A stretch of DNA of 64,000 nucleotides from Streptomyces longisporoflavus (GCF_014649775.1 NZ_BMTR01000006.1:310001-374000), one strand, 5' to 3'. Positions 17,229-25,669 are shown, counted from the first letter of the stretch. The notes: generated by a model not told the origin, from the letters alone. A program made the numbers and translations.

Positions 17229-17337
17229 AGCTCTTCCCCTAGTTGCTGATTGGGTTGATGGGCGTCAATACGGCGTTAAGGTCACCCTATCGGCCCGTTC
17301 TTTGCCTGAACTTGGTGGTAGAGGGTCCGCCGGGGGA

Positions 17338-18879
17338 TTAAGGCTGACGGTTCGCCAGGACCGTCTCGACGGAATCGGCTTCCGCGGGCGTCTTGTCCTC
17401 GCGATAACGGACGACCCGGGCGAACCGCAGCGTGACCCCGGCCGGATAGCGGGTGGACTTCTGCAGCCCGTCGTAGGCGATCTCGACGACGAGTTCCGGG
17501 CGTACGGTCACCACGAGACCGTCGTCGCTGACCGCGATCTCACGCAGCCGCTCGGTCTGCCAGGCGAGCATCACGTCGGTCATGCCCTTGAAGGTCTTGC
17601 CGAGCATGGCGAACGTGCCGTCGTCGCGCCGGGCGCCCAGATGGAGGTTGGAGAGCTTGCCGGTGCGCCGCCCGCTGCCCCATTCGGCGGCCAGGACCAC
17701 GAGGTCCAGGGTGTGTACGGGCTTGACCTTCAGCCAGCCCGCGCCGCGCCGTCCCGCGCTGTACGGCGCGGCAAGGTCCTTGAGGACGATCCCTTCGTGG
17801 CCGCGGCGCAGCGTCTGGGCGAAGAACTCGTCGGCCGCGCGCAGTTCCGCCTCGTCGGCGGGGTCGGCGACGACGGTGCGCCGCACCCGCATCGGTTCGG
17901 GGACAAGCCGGGCCAGGTGGCCGTGGCGTTCGGCGAGCGGCAGGTCGAGCAGATCCTGCCCCGCGGCGTACAGGACGTCGAAGAAGACGGGGGAGACGGG
18001 GAGCGCGGCGGCCGCGGCGGCGACGTCCACGCGGGAGCCGACGCGTCCGGCGATCTCCTGGAAGGGGCGGGGTCTGCCGTCGGCGTCGAGGGCGATGACC
18101 TCACCGTCGAGAATGAAGGACTCGTCCTTCAATTCCAGTGCGGCGGCGGTGAGTTCGGGCAGCCGGTCGGTGATGTCGTCGAGGGTGCGGGTGTAGACGC
18201 GGACGTCGGGTCCGTCGCGGTGCACCTGGACGCGGATGCCGTCCAGCTTCTCCTCGACGGCGCACGGCCCGGCCAGCTTGCCGATGCCATCGGCGACGGA
18301 GCCCGCGCCCTGCGCGAGCATCGGGAACACGGGGCGGCCGACGCTGAGCAGAAACTCCTCCAGGGCGCCGGGCCCGCGCGCGAGCAGGGCCTCGGCGATG
18401 GGGGTGACCGCTCCGGCCAGCATCACCGCGCGCCGTACGGCGGCGGGCGGTGCCTCCGTCGCCCGGGCCAGGCCCTCCACGGCGATGGCGTCGAGCGCGC
18501 CCTGCCGGACCTCGCCGGTGAGCAGTCCGACCAGGAACCGCTGCTCCTCGGCGGTGGCGGCGCCCATCAGCTCCCGCACCAGGCGCTTGCGCTCGCCCTG
18601 CGACCCCTGGCCGGAGACGGCGCCGATCGCGGTGAGGGCGGCGTCGGTGGCCTGGACGGTGAGGGCGGGTTCGACGGCGGGCGGGGGCGGCTCCTTCAGG
18701 AGGCTCCACCCGATGCCGAGTCTTCCCCGGGGCAGGCGGCCGGCGAGGTAGGGGATGACGATGGGGGCGTCGGCGGGGGTGGCCGAGCGGAAGAGGTCGG
18801 CGAGGAGGGCGATCTTCTGGGAGCGGGCGGGGGTGGTGGCCACGGTGGCGGACACGTGTGCGAGGCGGGCTAGAAGCAT
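17338..18879 (-). CDS. ATP-dependent DNA ligase
   Basis: A 513-residue ligase with the N-terminal DNA-binding domain (1-190), adenylation domain (about 200-390) and OB-fold domain (to the end). The AMP-accepting lysine is in motif I EEKLDGIRVQVH (K211); motif III is SFILDGEVIALD, motif IV EGIVLKDL and motif V WLKVKPVHTLDLV. It seals nicks using ATP, in addition to the NAD-dependent replicative LigA that bacteria carry; the role is likely in repair. Start at 18879 with GAGA-type spacing upstream; the longer frame to 18942 lacks a good site. Convergent with nothing; its promoter lies in the 201-base gap shared with the SsgA-like gene. Confidence 0.93.
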   Translation of the reverse strand: MLLARLAHVSATVATTPARSQKIALLADLFRSATPADAPIVIPYLAGRLPRGRLGIGWSLLKEPPPPAVEPALTVQATDAALTAIGAVSGQGSQGERKRLVRELMGAATAEEQRFLVGLLTGEVRQGALDAIAVEGLARATEAPPAAVRRAVMLAGAVTPIAEALLARGPGALEEFLLSVGRPVFPMLAQGAGSVADGIGKLAGPCAVEEKLDGIRVQVHRDGPDVRVYTRTLDDITDRLPELTAAALELKDESFILDGEVIALDADGRPRPFQEIAGRVGSRVDVAAAAAALPVSPVFFDVLYAAGQDLLDLPLAERHGHLARLVPEPMRVRRTVVADPADEAELRAADEFFAQTLRRGHEGIVLKDLAAPYSAGRRGAGWLKVKPVHTLDLVVLAAEWGSGRRTGKLSNLHLGARRDDGTFAMLGKTFKGMTDVMLAWQTERLREIAVSDDGLVVTVRPELVVEIAYDGLQKSTRYPAGVTLRFARVVRYREDKTPAEADSVETVLANRQP

Positions 18880-18959
18880 GCGTTCTCTTTTCCCCGGCCC
18901 CGCCCCTTCCCGAAACGCCCCGACGGGGGGCTTGCGCGCCATCGATCACGGGTGCCGAA

Positions 18960-18973
18960 GTGACGCGGGTCAC
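18960..18973. promoter_or_regulatory. Candidate Crp-type operator between ligase and SsgA-like genes
   Basis: GTGACGCGGGTCAC, followed by A, forms GTGA-N6-TCAC symmetry. This fits the cAMP-receptor-protein consensus, including the GTG-N6-GNCAC form I recall for Streptomyces Crp. It lies 108 bases before the SsgA-like start and 81 before the ligase start, so it could act on either. AT-rich TAATAAAT follows at about 18997-19004. Confidence 0.4.
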
Positions 18974-19080
18974 AGAAATTGTCCCGTGTGTCGCGTAATA
19001 AATCCCGCGCCGCGGACTCGTACAGGTACGGAAGAAAGCAGAGCGGGCAGCGGCAGCTGTGCCGGAAGAGGAGTCCGATC

Positions 19081-19524
19081 ATGGCCGACAAGCTTGAGCA
19101 GCCCGCCCGCGCCCGCCTCATCACCCCCGAAGGCCGTGAGCGCGCGCTGCCCGTGACCTTGCGCTATGCGTCGGCCGACCCGCTCGCCGTCCAGATCACG
19201 TTCCCCTCGGAGGCCTCGCTGGACGGCGCGGAAGTCACCTGGATCTTCGCCCGCCGGCTCCTCGAAGAGGGGCTCCGTGCCCCCGCCGGCGGCGGTGACG
19301 TGCAGATCTGGCCGTGCGGGCGGGCGCGCGCGGTCATCGAGTTCCACGCGCCGCAGGGTGTGGCCCTGGTGCAGTTCGACAGGGCCGTACTGCGCAGGTT
19401 CCTGGCGCGTACGTACGCCGTCGTGGAGGCGGGGCGCGAGGGCGAAGGGCTCGGCCTGGACCGGGATCTGGCCCGTCTGCTGGGAGGCGCCGGGTGCGAC
19501 GGTCCTCCGTCCGAGAGATATTAG
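19081..19524 (+). CDS. SsgA-like sporulation and cell-division protein (SALP)
   Basis: A 147-residue protein of the SsgA/SsgB family, which is limited to sporulating actinomycetes and helps place FtsZ rings and steer septum and wall growth. Visible family blocks are LPVTLRYASADPLAVQITF at 24-42, VTWIFARRLLEEGLRAPAGGGDVQIWP (shown here only in part) in the middle, and VLRRFLARTYAVV in the C-terminal half. The start at 19081 has GGAG about 9 bases upstream; the reading frame is open from 18979 but has no site there. Its stop codon is overlapped by the iron box of the next gene. Which of the several SALPs it is cannot be decided by eye. Confidence 0.88.
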   Translation: MADKLEQPARARLITPEGRERALPVTLRYASADPLAVQITFPSEASLDGAEVTWIFARRLLEEGLRAPAGGGDVQIWPCGRARAVIEFHAPQGVALVQFDRAVLRRFLARTYAVVEAGREGEGLGLDRDLARLLGGAGCDGPPSERY

Positions 19525-19539
19525 GTTAGGCTGCCCTAA
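19521..19539. promoter_or_regulatory. Iron box (DmdR/IdeR operator)
   Basis: TTAGGTTAGGCTGCCCTAA matches the 19-bp IdeR/DmdR consensus TWAGGTWAGSCTWACCTWA at 17 positions. It overlaps the last codons of the SsgA-like gene and lies 58 bases before the siderophore-interacting protein gene. Repression in iron-replete cells is expected. Confidence 0.85.
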
Positions 19540-19597
19540 CTAAATGACGGCGGGCGGCTTCCGGCCGCCCGGCCGTCCGGCAGGGGAGGGGCATCCG

Positions 19598-20332
19598 ATG
19601 GGGCACGGCTGGGAGGGCGCGGTCCTCAAACTGTTCCGCGGCAAGGACTTCGAGTTCACCGTGACCGGCGCCGAGGACGTCACCGAACACTACCGGCGCC
19701 TGCACCTCACCGACGGCGGCATGCTCGCCCTGACCGGAGTGCATCCCACGATGTGGGTGCGCCTGTGGTTCGACCGGGCGGACGGCCGCCGTCACCAGCG
19801 CGCCTACACCCTGGTGGACCCCGACCCCGCCGCGGGGACGTTCAGCCTGGAGTTCGCGCTGCACGACGGTCCCGCGAGCGACTGGGCACGCAAGGCCGGT
19901 CCGGGGGACAGGATCGAGGCCACCTTGCAGGGCACCGGCTTCGACGTGCCCGATCCGCTGCCCGCGCGGCTCCTGGTGATCGGGGACACGGCGGCGGTGC
20001 CCGCCGTCACCTCGCTCCTGAACGCCATGCCCGGCATACCGGCGACCCTCTGGCTGGAGACACAGCACGCCTCGGACCACGACCTCGACCTGAGCCTGGA
20101 CACTTCCCTGCACGACCTGCACCGCGTGGAGCGGCGCGACGCGGGCCGGGGTCTGCTGGACGAGGTCAGGGCCGCGCTGCCCGCGCTGATCGAGGACACC
20201 CCCGACGCGTACGTATGGATCACCTGCGACACGGCGACGACACGGGCCCTCGCCTCCTACGTCCGGCGGGACCTCTCGATTCCCCGCCGGCGCGTGCACG
20301 CGCTCGGCTACTGGCGCCCCGGCAAGAGCTAG
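19598..20332 (+). CDS. Siderophore-interacting protein (FAD-dependent ferric-siderophore reductase)
   Basis: A 244-residue flavoprotein of the SIP family. The FAD-binding motif RAYTLVDPD (about 66-74) follows a beta-barrel start; the NAD(P)H-binding half holds LLVIGDTAAVPAV and VWITCDTATTRALASYVRRD, and the C-terminal GYWRPGKS is the SIP signature end. It reduces Fe(III) in imported siderophores to release iron in the cytosol. The start is at 19598 because GGGGAGGGG precedes it by 6 bases; a frame from 19544 would start inside the promoter region. The iron box just upstream supports the role. It ends in a 4-base overlap with the convergent carboxypeptidase gene. Confidence 0.93.
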   Translation: MGHGWEGAVLKLFRGKDFEFTVTGAEDVTEHYRRLHLTDGGMLALTGVHPTMWVRLWFDRADGRRHQRAYTLVDPDPAAGTFSLEFALHDGPASDWARKAGPGDRIEATLQGTGFDVPDPLPARLLVIGDTAAVPAVTSLLNAMPGIPATLWLETQHASDHDLDLSLDTSLHDLHRVERRDAGRGLLDEVRAALPALIEDTPDAYVWITCDTATTRALASYVRRDLSIPRRRVHALGYWRPGKS

Positions 20333-21492
20333 ACGCGGGCCCGCCGCCGCCGGATCAGCACCACCGCACCGGCAAGGAACACCACCGAACCGGCGCTGAC
20401 CAGGAGGATCGAGGTCCAGTCCGAGCCGTCGTCGCCGACGGGACGGGCGGCGAGCCCGGCATCGGGCGCGGCGGCCCGGGCCGCGTCCCGCCGCTCGCTC
20501 TCGGGGATCAGCGAACCCACCGGCCTGACGTGCTCCGCCGCCTTGAACCCCCAGTCGAGGAGCGCCCTGGTCTCCTCGTACACGCGGTAGCTGCCGCCGG
20601 CCTGCGGGTTCATCACCGACACGACAAGGGTGCGGCCGTCGCGCTGCGCCGCGCTGACCAGGGTGTTGCCGGCATGACTGGTGTAGCCGTTCTTGATGCC
20701 GAGCAGGCCGGGGTAGCGGGCCACGCCGTCGGCGCCGGTGAGGAGCCGGTTGGTGTTCTGGATGGGATAGGACCAGTTGCCGTGCGGGAACTTGGCGACC
20801 GGCGTCGAGCAGTAGCGCGAGAACTCCGGGTCCGCGAGCCCCGCCCGGCCGAAGACCGCCAGGTCGTACGCCGAGGAGACCTGCCCCGCCGCGTCGTAAC
20901 CGTCGGGAGAGACCACATGGGTGTCGCGGGCGCCGAGGGCGCGGGCCTTGGCGCGCATCTGGCGCACGGTCTGCTGCCAGCCGCCGTTGAGCTTGGCGAG
21001 CACATGTACGGCGTCGTTGCCGGAACTGAGGAAAACGCCTCGCCACAGATCGGCGACGCTGTAGCTGCGCCCCGCCTCGACCCCCACCAGGCTGCTGCCG
21101 TCACCGACGCCGTCCAGCTCGCTCTGGGTGACCTTGTGCCGGGACACGGCGTCCAGATGGGGCAGCGCGGTCAGGGCGAAGAGCGACTTCAGGGTGGAGG
21201 CGGGCGGCAGTTGCCGGTGCGCGTTGTGGGCGGCGAGGACTTCGCCCGAACGGGCGTCGGCCACCAGCCAGGAGAGCGCGGAGACGTCATCCGGCAGGGC
21301 CGGGGCGCCCGCGCCGGGGCGGGCCTGGACGCCGGGCCGGTCCAGGAGGTCCGAGGAGTACGCGGGGCCCGGCTTGGGGGGAGAGGGCTCCGCCGTGGTG
21401 GCCGACACGGGCGTGGACAGGAGGACCAGGGCGGCGGCCGCGAGTGCCGCGGTGCGGGCGGATGAGGAGCGCGAGAGGTACCTGATGACCAT
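20329..21492 (-). CDS. D-alanyl-D-alanine carboxypeptidase (low-mass penicillin-binding protein)
   Basis: A 387-residue cell-wall enzyme with a Sec signal peptide (about 1-34) and a C-terminal helix plus RRRRARV tail (about 362-387) that anchors it outside the membrane. Active-site motifs are STLK, SGN in LSSGNDAVHV and KNG in LLGIKNGYTSHAG; the third motif is normally KTG, so Thr is replaced by Asn. The enzyme removes the last D-Ala from peptidoglycan stem peptides and so limits cross-linking. Start at 21492 is the only one giving a complete signal peptide. Divergent from the Mrr-like gene. Confidence 0.9.
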   Translation of the reverse strand: MVIRYLSRSSSARTAALAAAALVLLSTPVSATTAEPSPPKPGPAYSSDLLDRPGVQARPGAGAPALPDDVSALSWLVADARSGEVLAAHNAHRQLPPASTLKSLFALTALPHLDAVSRHKVTQSELDGVGDGSSLVGVEAGRSYSVADLWRGVFLSSGNDAVHVLAKLNGGWQQTVRQMRAKARALGARDTHVVSPDGYDAAGQVSSAYDLAVFGRAGLADPEFSRYCSTPVAKFPHGNWSYPIQNTNRLLTGADGVARYPGLLGIKNGYTSHAGNTLVSAAQRDGRTLVVSVMNPQAGGSYRVYEETRALLDWGFKAAEHVRPVGSLIPESERRDAARAAAPDAGLAARPVGDDGSDWTSILLVSAGSVVFLAGAVVLIRRRRARV

Positions 21493-21650
21493 TCAGTCAC
21501 CGTATGAGCGCGCCCGGAAGCCCGCAGGTCAGCTTGGTCCGGCTGGATGTACCCCGCAGGGCCGCCGACCGCCGGCGGCTCTGCGGGTGCCCTTCCCGAA
21601 CCGGCCTTCTCTGCCCACACTGCTGGGCAGGGACGGCGGAGGGGGCTTCG

Positions 21651-22352
21651 ATGGCCGCTCGACGGGGACGGCGCTCGGTGGCGCGGAAGCGGCACGAGAC
21701 GCCGTGGAAGCCGGTGGCGGTGTGCGCCGGCGTACTGGTCCTGCAGCTGATGATGATCTGGACGGCTCTGCGGCCCTACGCGGCGGGGGCGTTGGTACTC
21801 GGCGTTCTCGGGGCCGTGCTGTGGTGGCTGTGGCGCACCGACCGGCTGGTGCGTGAGAGCGATCGCGCGTGGCGCAAGGAGGACGGGATACGGGCGGGGC
21901 ACCGGACGCTCGCCGAGGTGGACACGATGACCGGCACGCAGTTCGAGGAGCTGATCGCCGGTCTCTGCCGCAGGGACGGATGCACCGCGGTGCGCCGCGT
22001 GGGCGGGGCGGGGGACAACGGCGTCGATGTGACCGGGCGCCTCCCGGACGGCCGGAGCATGATCATCCAGTGCAAGCGGTACGCACCCGGCCGCGCCGTC
22101 GCCGGCCGCGACCTGCGCGATCTCCTGGGCGCCCGCGTGCACTTCGGCGCCGACCTCGCGATCTGCGTGACGACCGCGCGCTTCAGCCGCCCCGCCGGGG
22201 CCTTCGCGGCCGGCCACGGCATCGCCGCCCTGCACCGCGACCACGTGGGCCTGTGGAACAGCGGGGCCGCGCTGCCCTCGCTCCTCGGCGTCAGCGAAGC
22301 GGGCCAGGGCGACCACCGGCACCGGGTGCGCTGGAAGAAGACGTACGGATAG
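21651..22352 (+). CDS. Membrane-anchored restriction endonuclease-like protein (Mrr type)
   Basis: A 233-residue protein with two hydrophobic helices near the N-terminus (about 22-65) followed by a basic linker and a PD-(D/E)XK nuclease domain of Mrr_cat type. The domain starts MTGTQFEELIAGLCRR; the metal-binding core is GAGDNGVDVTGR with the acid and IIQCKRY as the (Q)xK motif. Mrr proteins cut modified DNA, but small membrane-tethered versions are common in actinobacteria and their role is unclear. Start at 21651 has GGAGGGGG 6 bases upstream. No methylase is nearby. Confidence 0.82.
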   Translation: MAARRGRRSVARKRHETPWKPVAVCAGVLVLQLMMIWTALRPYAAGALVLGVLGAVLWWLWRTDRLVRESDRAWRKEDGIRAGHRTLAEVDTMTGTQFEELIAGLCRRDGCTAVRRVGGAGDNGVDVTGRLPDGRSMIIQCKRYAPGRAVAGRDLRDLLGARVHFGADLAICVTTARFSRPAGAFAAGHGIAALHRDHVGLWNSGAALPSLLGVSEAGQGDHRHRVRWKKTYG

Positions 22353-22405
22353 CCCCGCACGGCTGCCCGGCGCCGGTGTGCCGCGCCTTCGGCGGGGCGC
22401 CCGGG

Positions 22406-22897
22406 TTACTTCGGCAGGTTCGCCTCGATCGCGGCGACGACCTCGGGGGCGTCCGGCTCGGTCTTCGGGCCGAACCGGGCCACCACGTCGCCGTCGGCGC
22501 CGATCAGGAACTTCTCGAAGTTCCAGCGGATGTCGCCGGTGTGCCCCTCGGCGTCCGCCGTGCCCACCAGGTTCTTGTACAGCGGGTGCCGGTCCTCGCC
22601 GTTCACGTCGACCTTCTCGGTCATCGGGAAGGTCACGCCGTACGTCGCCGAGCAGAACTCCGCGATCTCCTGCGACGTACCCGGCTCCTGGCCCATGAAC
22701 TGGTTGCAGGGCACGCCGAGGACGGTGAAGCCGCGGTCCGCGTACTGCTCGTGCAGCCGCTCGAGACCCGCGTACTGCGGGGTGAGACCGCACTTGGAGG
22801 CGACATTGACGATCAGGACGGCCTTGCCCAGGTACTGGCCCGGGTCGGCCGGGCCGCCCTGGAGGGCGCCGATCTCTGCATTCTCGTAGACAGACAT
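22406..22897 (-). CDS. Glutathione peroxidase-family thiol peroxidase
   Basis: A 163-residue thioredoxin-fold peroxidase. It keeps the family's signature VNVASKCGLTPQY with the peroxidatic Cys (about C36), GVPCNQFMGQEPG and WNFEKFLI, with the Gln and Trp that complete the active site. Streptomyces lacks glutathione, so the enzyme probably uses thioredoxin or mycothiol systems as reductant; this is inference. No Sec is present: the active residue is Cys. It removes peroxides in the cytosol. It is convergent with the Mrr-like gene and followed upstream by the FetB-like permease on the same strand. Confidence 0.92.
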   Translation of the reverse strand: MSVYENAEIGALQGGPADPGQYLGKAVLIVNVASKCGLTPQYAGLERLHEQYADRGFTVLGVPCNQFMGQEPGTSQEIAEFCSATYGVTFPMTEKVDVNGEDRHPLYKNLVGTADAEGHTGDIRWNFEKFLIGADGDVVARFGPKTEPDAPEVVAAIEANLPK

Positions 22898-22930
22898 GAT
22901 CCGGAGCCTACGCTCACCAGGCCCGGCCGC

Positions 22931-23713
22931 TCACTCTGGTCCCGTCCGGTTCAGGCGGCCGCAGGCGACCAGCTCCACGGTCGTGGCCACCGCGATCGCC
23001 TGGACGGCCATGAGGGCGATCAGCACGAAAAGCTGCACCGCGCCCGCGAGGACGGGGGAGGCCCCGCCCAGGAGCATGCCGACGAAGGCGCCGGGCAGCG
23101 TCACCAGGCCCACCGTGCGGGTCTGGTCGAGACCGGGCAGCAGGGCGTCCGACGCGGCGGGGCGGATCACCTCCAGGCGGGCGTCCCTGGCGAGGAGGCC
23201 GAGGGCCAGGCCCGCCTCGAACTCGCCCTTGCGGGAGTCGAGTTCGTCCAGGGCCCGGCGCCCGCCGAGTACCGTCGCCGTCAGCGCGCCGCCGATCAGG
23301 ATGCCGGTCACGGGAATCATGGCGATGCCGCGCACCGGAAGCAGCCCGGCCAGGGTCAGGCAGGCGACCACCGGGACGACGGGGCCCGCGATCGGCGCCG
23401 CCGCCCACCACCAGCTGCCGTTGTCGGTGATACGGCGCCCCGCGGTGCGCGCGGCGACGGCGATCATGAGGAGCAGGAAGGCGAAGAGCGCCGCGATGTG
23501 GTGGATCACCCAGCCGATGGCCAGGGACACCACACCCAGTTGCACGGCCGCCCGCACCCCGGCCACGAGGATCTCCCGCGCCCTGCCGTACGAGCCGTCG
23601 GGGGAGAGGCGGAACACGGCGGCCGTGGCGGCCGCGACGAGCAGCAGGACGAGCAGCGCCGCACCGAGCGTCGCGTTGACCGGCAGCAGGGCCTGAGCAG
23701 CGAGGTCGCGCAC
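22931..23713 (-). CDS. fetB: FetB/UPF0014-type iron-export permease-like protein
   Basis: A 260-residue membrane protein with about seven helices, of the FetB (YbbM) family. Typical segments are RLSPDGSYGRAREILVAGVRA (abridged), TVGLVTLPGAFVGMLLGGASP, the long conserved loop that couples to the ATPase FetA, and the basic cytosolic loop near RRALDELDSRKGEFEAGL. In E. coli FetAB exports iron and protects against oxidative stress. No FetA-like ATPase gene is adjacent, so the partner must be elsewhere or the protein acts differently. GTG start with AGGGTGG upstream. It sits 33 bases before the glutathione peroxidase gene on the same strand, a possible stress pair. Confidence 0.82.
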   Translation of the reverse strand: MRDLAAQALLPVNATLGAALLVLLLVAAATAAVFRLSPDGSYGRAREILVAGVRAAVQLGVVSLAIGWVIHHIAALFAFLLLMIAVAARTAGRRITDNGSWWWAAAPIAGPVVPVVACLTLAGLLPVRGIAMIPVTGILIGGALTATVLGGRRALDELDSRKGEFEAGLALGLLARDARLEVIRPAASDALLPGLDQTRTVGLVTLPGAFVGMLLGGASPVLAGAVQLFVLIALMAVQAIAVATTVELVACGRLNRTGPE

Positions 23714-23871
23714 GCGCCCACCCTAAGGGGCGGCCGGCGGTTCGGCGGAGGGCGATGATCGGAACTCGAGCCTCCGGGGTCGTCGCGGGCGGGCCCGGTC
23801 TGTGAGGATGCGGGAGGAACCATGTGATGCCGGACGAGCAAGTAACGCCGGAAGAAAGAAGGGCTGACCTC

Positions 23872-24957
23872 ATGGCGCAGCAGGTACAGGGCGTGGTCGC
23901 GCGCGCGAAGGGCGAGCCGGTGGCGATCGAGACGATCGTCGTGCCGGACCCGGGACCCGGCGAGGCCGTGGTGCGGGTGCAGGCCTGCGGGGTCTGTCAC
24001 ACCGATCTGCACTACCGCGAGGGCGGCATCAACGACGACTTCCCCTTCCTCCTCGGCCACGAGGCGGCGGGCGTGGTGGAGTCGGTCGGTGACGGTGTCA
24101 CGGAGGTCGCGCCCGGCGACTTCGTGATCCTCAACTGGCGTGCGGTGTGCGGACAGTGCCGCGCGTGTCTGCGCGGACGGCCCCAGTACTGCTTCGACAC
24201 GCACAACGCGAAGCAGAAGATGACCCTCCTGGACGGCACCGAGCTCTCGCCCGCGCTCGGCATCGGCGCCTTCGCGGAGAAGACCCTGGTCGCCGCCGGA
24301 CAGTGCACCAAGGTCGACCCGGCCGCCTCGCCGGCCGCGGCGGGTCTCCTCGGCTGCGGGGTCATGGCCGGTATCGGCGCCGCCATCAACACCGGCAACG
24401 TGGGCCGCGGCGACTCGGTCGCGGTCATCGGCTGCGGCGGCGTGGGCAACGCTGCCGTCGTGGGCGCGCGGCTCGCCGGCGCCGCGAAGATCATCGCCGT
24501 GGACATCGACGACAAGAAGCTCGAGACGGCCAAGGGCCTCGGCGCCACGCACACCGTCAACTCCCGCTCGGCGGACCCGATCGAGGCGGTCCGCGAGCTG
24601 ACCGGCGGCCACGGGGCCGACGTCGTCATCGAGGCGGTCGGCCGCCCCGAGACGTACGAGCAGGCCTTCTACGCCCGTGACCTGGCCGGCACGGTCGTCC
24701 TGGTCGGCGTGCCGACACCGGACATGCGCATCGATCTGCCGCTCCTTGACGTCTTCGGGCGCGGCGGCGCGCTCAAGTCGAGCTGGTACGGCGACTGCCT
24801 GCCCTCCCGCGACTTCCCGATGCTGATCGACCTCTATCAGCAGGGGCGTCTGGACCTGGACGCGTTCGTCACGGAGACGATCGCCCTGGCCGACGTGGAG
24901 AAGGCGTTCGAGCGGATGCATCACGGTGATGTCCTGCGTTCGGTGGTGGTCTTCTGA
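23872..24957 (+). CDS. mscR: S-(hydroxymethyl)mycothiol dehydrogenase
   Basis: A 361-residue zinc alcohol dehydrogenase that oxidises the adduct of formaldehyde and mycothiol, the actinobacterial route of formaldehyde removal. Catalytic zinc ligands are in ACGVCHTDLHY and LGHEAAGVVE; the structural zinc Cys set is CGQCRACLRGRPQYC; the NAD fold has GCGGVGNAAVVGARLAGA and the acid VDIDD. The start at 23872 matches the usual 361-residue length and conserved N-terminus. An ATG at 23827 adds 15 residues and has GGGAGG 9 bases before it, so it is a real alternative. The stop overlaps the ATG of the MBL gene by one base (TGATG), so translation is coupled. Confidence 0.93.
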   Translation: MAQQVQGVVARAKGEPVAIETIVVPDPGPGEAVVRVQACGVCHTDLHYREGGINDDFPFLLGHEAAGVVESVGDGVTEVAPGDFVILNWRAVCGQCRACLRGRPQYCFDTHNAKQKMTLLDGTELSPALGIGAFAEKTLVAAGQCTKVDPAASPAAAGLLGCGVMAGIGAAINTGNVGRGDSVAVIGCGGVGNAAVVGARLAGAAKIIAVDIDDKKLETAKGLGATHTVNSRSADPIEAVRELTGGHGADVVIEAVGRPETYEQAFYARDLAGTVVLVGVPTPDMRIDLPLLDVFGRGGALKSSWYGDCLPSRDFPMLIDLYQQGRLDLDAFVTETIALADVEKAFERMHHGDVLRSVVVF

Positions 24958-25586
24958 TGGCGGCGCGCATCGACCACCTGGTCACCTCGGGCACGTTCTC
25001 CCTCGACGGAGGCACCTGGGACGTCGACAACAACGTATGGATCGTGGGGGACGACCACGAGGTCGTCGTCATCGACGCCGCGCACGACGCGGACGCCATC
25101 GCGGCCGCGGTGGGCGAGCGCCGGGTCGTCGCGATCGTGTGCACGCACGCGCACGACGACCACATCGACGCGGCCCCGGCGCTCGCCGACCGCACCGGCG
25201 CGCCGATCCTGCTGCACCCCGCCGACGCGGAGCTGTGGAAGCGGACCCACCCCGACCGCGCGCCCGACGGCGATCTCGCCGACGGGCAGGAACTGACCGT
25301 GGCGGGTACGCGGTTGCGGGTCCTGCACACGCCGGGCCACTGCCACGGCGCCGTCAGTCTCTACGCGCCCGACCTGTCCGCGGTCTTCACCGGCGACACG
25401 CTTTTCGCGGGCGGTCCCGGAGCCACGGGCCGCTCGTTCAGCGACTTCCCGACGATCGTCGACTCGATCAGGGACCGGCTCCTGACGCTGCCGGCCGGCA
25501 CGGAGGTGCGTACCGGGCACGGCGACAGTACGACCGTGGGCGCGGAGGCGCCGCACCTGGAGGAATGGATCGCCCGCGGTCACTGA
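24957..25586 (+). CDS. MBL-fold metallo-hydrolase linked to mycothiol-dependent detoxification
   Basis: A 209-residue metallo-beta-lactamase-fold hydrolase. The metal site is THAHDDHIDAAP (HxHxDH), followed by HTPGHCHGAVSLY and FTGDTLFAGG with the bridging Asp, and a last His in RTGHGDSTTVG. It is of glyoxalase II type. Because it is translated directly after the formaldehyde dehydrogenase, it probably hydrolyses the S-formylmycothiol product to formate and mycothiol; this is inferred from context, though the pairing is common in actinobacteria. A strong hairpin terminator follows. Confidence 0.9.
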   Translation: MAARIDHLVTSGTFSLDGGTWDVDNNVWIVGDDHEVVVIDAAHDADAIAAAVGERRVVAIVCTHAHDDHIDAAPALADRTGAPILLHPADAELWKRTHPDRAPDGDLADGQELTVAGTRLRVLHTPGHCHGAVSLYAPDLSAVFTGDTLFAGGPGATGRSFSDFPTIVDSIRDRLLTLPAGTEVRTGHGDSTTVGAEAPHLEEWIARGH

Positions 25587-25603
25587 CCGCGCCGAGATCC
25601 GAG

Positions 25604-25633
25604 AGGCCCCGCGCGAATCACCGCGCGGGGCCT
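25604..25633 (+). terminator. Rho-independent-type hairpin after the mscR operon
   Basis: A perfect 12-bp stem, AGGCCCCGCGCG at 25604-25615 with CGCGCGGGGCCT at 25622-25633, and loop AATCAC, begins 18 bases past the MBL stop. The trailing sequence is TATCC rather than a T-run. It ends the two-gene formaldehyde operon and insulates the iron-controlled gene beyond. Confidence 0.8.
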
Positions 25634-25669
25634 TATCCGTACTGGCCCTGCTCCGCGATCTCCGATAAG

